Source: an uncultured Subdoligranulum sp. (lineage in GTDB: Bacteria; Bacillota_A; Clostridia; Oscillospirales; Ruminococcaceae). From it: a DNA stretch of 8,296 nucleotides. The stretch is taken from positions 1-8,296 of the forward strand of contig CAAGRN010000243.1 in NCBI GenBank assembly GCA_900772715.1. The letters are read 5' to 3'. Positions 4,185 through 8,296 of the stretch are shown here, piece by piece. The stretch's first letter is position 1. Each line of letters opens with the position of its first letter. The position numbers were made by a program, and so were the translations under genes. The notes beneath the pieces were generated by a model. The model was given only the letters and a program-made list of their open reading frames with translations, was not told where the DNA came from and made no database searches.

Positions 4185-5048
4185 ATGAAAACCCGTGTTA
4201 TCACCGCCGTTGTGGGGCTGGCATTTCTGGCTCTTGTGCTTACTTTTTTTGATACGCTGCTGTTTGACCTGACGCTGACCGCGGTTTGCCTGCTGGCGAT
4301 CCATGAGGTGTTTTCCGCCATGGGCTTCGGCAAAAAACAGTGGTACCTGTACGCCATTACCGTGCCGTATACGCTGATGATCATGCTCAGCGGTATGCAG
4401 GCGGTGCGTGCAGTGCTGCTGCCCTGCAGCTTTTTGGTGGTGCTGTTTTTCAACGTCTGCCAGATCAAAAATGTCAAGACGATCGACTTCGGCAGGCTGT
4501 CCGGGTTCGTGTACTTTTCGGGCGTGATCATCTTCTGCTTTTACTCGCTGGTGCATTTAAAGCGGGTGCTGCCCTTTGCCGCGTACCGCTATGACGCCAT
4601 CTACTTTATCCTGCTGATCCTCTGCTTTGCGTGGGGCGGCGACACGGCAGCCTATTTTGCCGGTCGCACCTTCGGCAAGCACAAGCTGGCGCCCGTCGTC
4701 AGCCCCCACAAAACCGTGGAGGGTGCCCTCGGCGGCGTGTGCGGCAGCATTGCGGCAGGTATGGTGCTGACGCTGGTGTATGCGCTGCTTTCGGCGCGGT
4801 ACCATGTCATTACCATCAATGTGCAGCCGTATCATTACCTGATTTTGGCGGTTATGGGCGGCATTGCCTCGGTGCTGGGCATTCTGGGCGATCTGTTCGC
4901 CTCGGCGGTCAAGCGTCAGGTGGGCATCAAGGATTACGGCACCATTTTCCCCGGTCACGGCGGCATTCTGGACCGGTTCGACAGCGTGATGTTTATCGCG
5001 CCGTTTGTGTCCATCGCCGTGCGCTTCTTCTTTTATATTATTCAATAA
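4185..5048 (+). CDS. cdsA: Phosphatidate cytidylyltransferase (CDP-diacylglycerol synthase)
   Basis: CdsA is an integral membrane enzyme that converts phosphatidic acid and CTP to CDP-diacylglycerol, the precursor of bacterial phospholipids. The 287-residue sequence is mostly hydrophobic, with about seven or eight likely membrane segments (for example 5-22, 28-45, 54-70, 76-92, 106-122, 138-152, 183-203, 218-236). The full family signature is present: KRQVGIKD (243-250) followed by HGGILDRFD (258-266), which carries the metal-binding acidic residues. The conserved FAWGGDTAAYFAGRTFGKHK (148-167) and SPHKTVEG (173-180) are also seen. AGGGA (4171-4175) lies 9 nt before the ATG. A 50-bp gap separates it from frr; dxr starts 12 bp after its stop, so cdsA and dxr are surely cotranscribed. 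Confidence 0.96.
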   Translation: MKTRVITAVVGLAFLALVLTFFDTLLFDLTLTAVCLLAIHEVFSAMGFGKKQWYLYAITVPYTLMIMLSGMQAVRAVLLPCSFLVVLFFNVCQIKNVKTIDFGRLSGFVYFSGVIIFCFYSLVHLKRVLPFAAYRYDAIYFILLILCFAWGGDTAAYFAGRTFGKHKLAPVVSPHKTVEGALGGVCGSIAAGMVLTLVYALLSARYHVITINVQPYHYLILAVMGGIASVLGILGDLFASAVKRQVGIKDYGTIFPGHGGILDRFDSVMFIAPFVSIAVRFFFYIIQ

Positions 5049-5060
5049 AAGGACAATCGT

Positions 5061-6212
5061 ATGAGCAAAACAATCACTCTGCTTGGCTCCACCGGCTCCA
5101 TCGGCACCCAAAGTCTGGACGTGGCGCGTATGCACGGCTACAAGGTGTTCGGTCTTGCCGCCAACGCCAGCGTGGATAAGCTGCTGGCGCAGATCAACGA
5201 GTTCCACCCCGAGTATGTCGCCGTGGTGGACCCGGCTGCCTGCGAAAAACTCGCCGCAGCGCTGGCAGGGCAGGCGAATGCCCCCAAGCTTTTGCAGGGC
5301 GCACAGGGCCTGCGCACCCTTGCCGCCATGGACGGTGCCGGCACGGTGCTGAACGCCGTGGTCGGCATTGCCGGTCTGCCCGCCTCCCTCGCCGCCATTG
5401 AAAGCGGTCACGACCTGGCGCTGGCCAACAAGGAAAGCCTTGTCACCGGCGGACATCTGGTCACCGATGCCGTGGCAAAGCACGGCGTGCATCTGCTGCC
5501 CGTGGACAGCGAACACAGCGCCATCTTCCAGTGTTTGCAGGATGCCCACAGCGCCAAAACGCTGGAAAAAATCCTGCTGACTGCCTCCGGCGGTCCCTTC
5601 TTCGGGATGACGACCGAGCAGCTGCGCACCAAGACCAAGGCGGACGCGCTCAAGCATCCCAACTGGAATATGGGGGCAAAGATCACCATCGACTCGGCGA
5701 CCCTGATGAACAAGGGTCTTGAATTGATCGAGGCAGCGTGGCTTTTCGGTCTGCCGGAGGATAAAATTCAAATTGTTGTCCAGCGCGAAAGCATCATCCA
5801 CTCGGCGGTGCAGTTCAGCGACCATTCCATTCTGGCGCAGCTGGGCGTGCCGGATATGCGCATCCCCATCCAGTATGCGCTGACCTGGCCCGAGCGTATG
5901 CCCAGCCCCGTGCCGGAGCTGGACTTTACGGCGCTGACCAAGCTGAGCATTGCCCAAGCCGACGACGAAACCTTCCGCTGTCTGGCGGCGTGCAAAAAAG
6001 CCATCCGCAAGGGCGGGCTGGCACCCTGTGCCGCCAACGGCGCCAACGAGGCTGCCGTGGCGCATTTCCTGCGCGATGAGATCGGCTTTTTGGACATTGG
6101 GCGCTTGGTCGAGGGCGTTGTGGACAGCGATGCCTTCGGCGGCGATTACACGCTGGACGACGTGTACGAGTGTGACCGTATGGCGCGCGCGTATGTGGAG
6201 AGCCACCTGTAA
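5061..6212 (+). CDS. dxr: 1-deoxy-D-xylulose-5-phosphate reductoisomerase
   Basis: Dxr catalyses the NADPH-dependent rearrangement of DXP to MEP, the first committed step of the MEP isoprenoid pathway and the target of fosmidomycin. The 383 residues fit the family. The NADPH-binding GSTGSIG is at 9-15 and LANKES at 121-126. The metal ligands are in PVDSEHSA (147-154; Asp149 and Glu151) and Glu221 in LMNKGLE. The catalytic flexible loop KHPNWNMG (198-205) and His247 in IIHS are retained. In VVQRESIIHS (239-248) the first His often found in this stretch is replaced by Gln, a position not among the core catalytic residues. AAAAGGA overlapping the cdsA stop serves as ribosome-binding site. ispG, a later enzyme of the same pathway, lies two genes downstream. 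Confidence 0.97.
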   Translation: MSKTITLLGSTGSIGTQSLDVARMHGYKVFGLAANASVDKLLAQINEFHPEYVAVVDPAACEKLAAALAGQANAPKLLQGAQGLRTLAAMDGAGTVLNAVVGIAGLPASLAAIESGHDLALANKESLVTGGHLVTDAVAKHGVHLLPVDSEHSAIFQCLQDAHSAKTLEKILLTASGGPFFGMTTEQLRTKTKADALKHPNWNMGAKITIDSATLMNKGLELIEAAWLFGLPEDKIQIVVQRESIIHSAVQFSDHSILAQLGVPDMRIPIQYALTWPERMPSPVPELDFTALTKLSIAQADDETFRCLAACKKAIRKGGLAPCAANGANEAAVAHFLRDEIGFLDIGRLVEGVVDSDAFGGDYTLDDVYECDRMARAYVESHL

Positions 6213-6247
6213 AACCTATGGTTCATCGCAATTTTTGAGAGGTTCGT

Positions 6248-7318
6248 ATGACGTTTTTCATTACTGCCGCGGTATCGCTGTTGGTGTTCGGCAGTGTGGT
6301 GCTTGTGCATGAGCTGGGGCATTTTTTGGCGGCGCGCGCCGCGGGCATCCGGGTCGAGGAGTTTTCCGTCGGTCTGGGACCGCGCCTGTGGGGCTTTACC
6401 GGCAAAAACGGTACCCGTTACTCGCTGCGCTTGCTGCCGTTGGGCGGCTACAACCTGTTCAACACCCCCGATGCAGAGGAGATTCCCGACGATGCTGCGC
6501 AGAAAAAGCCGCTGTTTCCGGCGACCGTGCAGGACATTTCGTTTGAGGACGCCCCGCCCCAGCAGCGCTTTTTTGTGACGCTGGCGGGCGCTGTGATGAA
6601 CTTTTTGCTGGGCGCTGCCCTGATGCTGGCGCTGGCAATCTCGATGCCGCTCCTTGGCTCCAACCGCGTGGCGGATTTTACCGCAAACGCCGCCAGCGCC
6701 GCCTACTTGCAGGCGGGGGACGAAATTCTGTGGGTGGACGGCACCCGCTGCCGCAGCAGTTTTTCGCTGCTGAACAGCTTTGACGGCACAGAAAAACAAC
6801 ATACCCTTGTGATTTCCCGCGGCGGGCAGGTGATGACGCTGCACGGCGTGACCGTTGCCCCCCAAAGGGACGAAACCGGCGCACTGAAAAGCACCATCGA
6901 CTTCCGTGTGGCGCGCGTTGCCAAAACGCCGCGCGCCGTGCTGAACCAAGCGCGGGATTTTTTCAGCTTTTACAGCACGATGATCCTGCGCAGCTTCGGC
7001 GAGCTTGCCACCGGCAAAACCGGCGTTGACCAGCTGACCGGACCTGTCGGCACCGTTGCGGTGGTGCGGCAGGCAATTTCCTACGGCTGGCAGGACGTTG
7101 TTTCGCTGATGGCACTGCTGACCATCAATATCGGCATTTTTAACCTGCTGCCCATCCCGGCGCTGGACGGCTGCAAGCTGCTGTTTTTGGCGTTTGAATG
7201 TCTGACCGGGCGCACCGTACCCCTGCGCGCACAGGCGGTCATCAATACCGCCGGGCTGCTGGCGCTTATGGGGCTGATGCTGTTTGTGACGATGCAGGAC
7301 GTGATACGCATTTTTTAA
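6248..7318 (+). CDS. rseP: Site-2 family intramembrane zinc metalloprotease (RseP/RasP)
   Basis: This is a membrane protease that cleaves transmembrane segments of anti-sigma factors and leftover signal peptides. In Bacillus the homologue RasP acts on anti-sigma factors such as RsiW. The zinc motif HELGH (21-25) lies in the first membrane segment, and the third ligand Asp307 is in NLLPIPALDG (299-308). A single PDZ domain occupies roughly 145-215, with GDEILWVDG (157-165) as its recognisable core. Further membrane segments are near 110-135, 285-305 and 333-350. The conserved LTGPVG is at 263-268. At 356 residues it is compact, in line with single-PDZ Gram-positive forms rather than the two-PDZ E. 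coli protein. GAGAGG (6237-6242) precedes the ATG. The substrate anti-sigma factor is not encoded here. Confidence 0.95.
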   Translation: MTFFITAAVSLLVFGSVVLVHELGHFLAARAAGIRVEEFSVGLGPRLWGFTGKNGTRYSLRLLPLGGYNLFNTPDAEEIPDDAAQKKPLFPATVQDISFEDAPPQQRFFVTLAGAVMNFLLGAALMLALAISMPLLGSNRVADFTANAASAAYLQAGDEILWVDGTRCRSSFSLLNSFDGTEKQHTLVISRGGQVMTLHGVTVAPQRDETGALKSTIDFRVARVAKTPRAVLNQARDFFSFYSTMILRSFGELATGKTGVDQLTGPVGTVAVVRQAISYGWQDVVSLMALLTINIGIFNLLPIPALDGCKLLFLAFECLTGRTVPLRAQAVINTAGLLALMGLMLFVTMQDVIRIF

Positions 7319-7331
7319 GGAGGCGCAACCC

Positions 7332-8296
7332 ATGAACCGTCAACTGAAACGGGAAGTGAAAATCGGCAACATTACCATTGGCGGCAACCATCCCATTGCC
7401 GTGCAGACGATGCTCAACGTGCCGGTCAAGGATATTGCCGGCAACGTGGCGCAGGCACAGCGCGTTGCCAAGGCGGGCTGCCAGATCGTGCGCGTGACCG
7501 TACCCACGCCAGAGGACGCCGCCGTGGTATCTGCCATCAAGGAAGCGGTGGATATCCCCGTTGTGGCGGACATCCACTTTGACTACCGCGCCGCACTGGC
7601 AGCACTGGATGCCGGTGCCGACAAGATTCGCATCAACCCCGGCAACATCGGGGACGATGACCGCGTCAAGGCGGTGGCGGATGCCTGCAACGCCAAAAAT
7701 GTACCCATCCGCATCGGCGTAAACGGCGGCAGCCTGGAAAAGCATATCCTTGCCAAGTACGGCGCCCCCGTGCCGGAGGCTATGGTCGAAAGCGCCTTGT
7801 ACCATGTGCGTCTGCTGGAGAAGCACGACTTTAATAATATCGTTATATCGATCAAATCCAGCAATGTACCTCGTATGATGTCCGCCTACCGGCTGCTGGC
7901 AGCGCAGACGGATTACCCCCTGCACGTCGGCGTGACCGAGGCGGGCGGCAACCGTATGGGGCTGATCAAGTCGGGTATGGGCATCGGCGGCTTGCTGCTG
8001 GAGGGCTTGGGCGACACCCTGCGCGTCAGCCTGACCGACGAGCCGGAAAACGAGGTCTACGCGGGGTATGATATCCTGCGCGCTGTCGGCTACGCCGTGG
8101 CGGGACCGGAGATCATCAGCTGCCCGACCTGCGGGCGCACCCAGTACCCGATGATCGAAATTGCGCAGGAGGTCGAAGCCCGCCTGCGGGACGAGGGTTT
8201 CCTCCAGCAACTGCCCGACAATGTCGCCCTTGAGCATACGGATCTTCTCGCCGCGGATAAACAGCAGCGCCTCGTTTTTGCCGCCCGCAATGCCGA
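7332..8296 (+). CDS. ispG: 4-hydroxy-3-methylbut-2-enyl diphosphate synthase, partial and chimeric at the 3' end
   Basis: IspG (GcpE) is a [4Fe-4S] enzyme that converts MEcPP to HMBPP, the penultimate MEP pathway step. The N-terminal TIM-barrel is intact: IGGNHPIAVQTML (16-28), GCQIVRVTVPTPEDA (49-63), VADIHFDYRAAL (78-89), DKIRINPGNIG (97-107), PIRIGVNGGSLEKHIL (125-140) and HVGVTEAGG (198-206). The cluster domain begins with SCPTCGRTQ (263-271), giving two of the three cluster cysteines. The third Cys and catalytic Glu of the MGCxVNGPGEA motif are missing: after about residue 286-290 (8190-8200) the reading frame stays open to the window edge, but the DNA is reverse-complemented ispG sequence, so the last 30 or so encoded residues are not native. 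AAGGAGG (7317-7323) overlapping the rseP stop is an excellent ribosome-binding site 8 nt before the ATG. Confidence 0.93.
   Translation, partial: MNRQLKREVKIGNITIGGNHPIAVQTMLNVPVKDIAGNVAQAQRVAKAGCQIVRVTVPTPEDAAVVSAIKEAVDIPVVADIHFDYRAALAALDAGADKIRINPGNIGDDDRVKAVADACNAKNVPIRIGVNGGSLEKHILAKYGAPVPEAMVESALYHVRLLEKHDFNNIVISIKSSNVPRMMSAYRLLAAQTDYPLHVGVTEAGGNRMGLIKSGMGIGGLLLEGLGDTLRVSLTDEPENEVYAGYDILRAVGYAVAGPEIISCPTCGRTQYPMIEIAQEVEARLRDEGFLQQLPDNVALEHTDLLAADKQQRLVFAARNA
8199..8294 (-). other. ispG: Inverted fragment encoding the C-terminus of IspG
   Basis: Read on the minus strand from 8294 down to 8199, 32 codons give the typical IspG tail: GIAGGKNEALLFIRGEKI, then RMLKGDIVGQLLEE. In a normal gene this follows MGCxVNGPGEAxEAD and ends the protein, and it should be on the plus strand downstream of 8200. 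Here it points the opposite way and has no stop codon at its end; it runs into antisense ispG. The junction falls around 8190-8205, where GAGG (8193-8196) and CCTC (8201-8204) make a short inverted repeat. See the findings for interpretation. Confidence 0.88.

Noticed and set aside
4557..7333. Long minus-strand ORFs opposite cdsA, dxr and rseP
   Set aside because: Antisense shadows rich in His, Gln and Arg, with no motif support.
7266..8237. Minus-strand ORF starting MLKGDIVGQLLEE and continuing for 323 codons
   Set aside because: Only the first 13 or so codons are genuine (inverted ispG tail). The rest is antisense of ispG, so it is a junction product and not a gene.

Overview
The window looks like chromosomal DNA from a GC-rich anaerobic Firmicute of class Clostridia, most likely the Oscillospiraceae/Ruminococcaceae (Faecalibacterium-Subdoligranulum-Gemmiger type). 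This rests on the gene order pyrH-frr-cdsA-dxr-rseP-ispG, strong Shine-Dalgarno sites, sigma-A-type promoters, a Spo0A-like regulator, GC-rich codon use and short palindromic repeats in the intergenic DNA. The genus is inferred; no database was consulted.

Layout. Bases 1-270 are non-coding and built from short palindromic repeat units: a truncated terminus at 1-16, a complete 134-bp MITE-like element at 55-188, and a tRNA 3'-end remnant at 250-271. A 20-bp-stem terminator (274-320) and a tRNA-Ala(CGC) gene with its own promoter (320-438) follow on the minus strand. An A-tract-rich spacer (451-510) separates this promoter from a rightward promoter at 531-559. The rightward promoter starts a structured leader of about 158 nt and a three-gene operon: a small hypothetical protein (724-1005), a degenerate Spo0A-like response regulator (1011-1790) and a GHKL ATPase resembling a histidine kinase but with no visible H-box histidine (1819-2607). 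It ends at a canonical terminator (2623-2658).

A second promoter (2701-2729) starts a housekeeping cluster that fills the rest: pyrH (UMP kinase), frr (ribosome recycling factor), cdsA (CDP-diacylglycerol synthase), dxr and ispG (MEP isoprenoid pathway) and rseP (site-2 protease). The products serve nucleotide supply, translation, phospholipid and isoprenoid synthesis, and membrane stress proteolysis. The uppS gene usually found between frr and cdsA is absent.

The right end is abnormal. Plus-strand ispG is recognisable only to about 8190-8200. From there to 8296 the DNA is ispG's own C-terminal coding sequence on the opposite strand. This fold-back or inversion junction is most likely a chimera from amplification or assembly, though a real local inversion cannot be excluded from sequence alone. 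I found no convincing new defence system, CRISPR array or intact mobile element. The most biologically interesting part is the degenerate Spo0A-like/GHKL operon with its structured leader.
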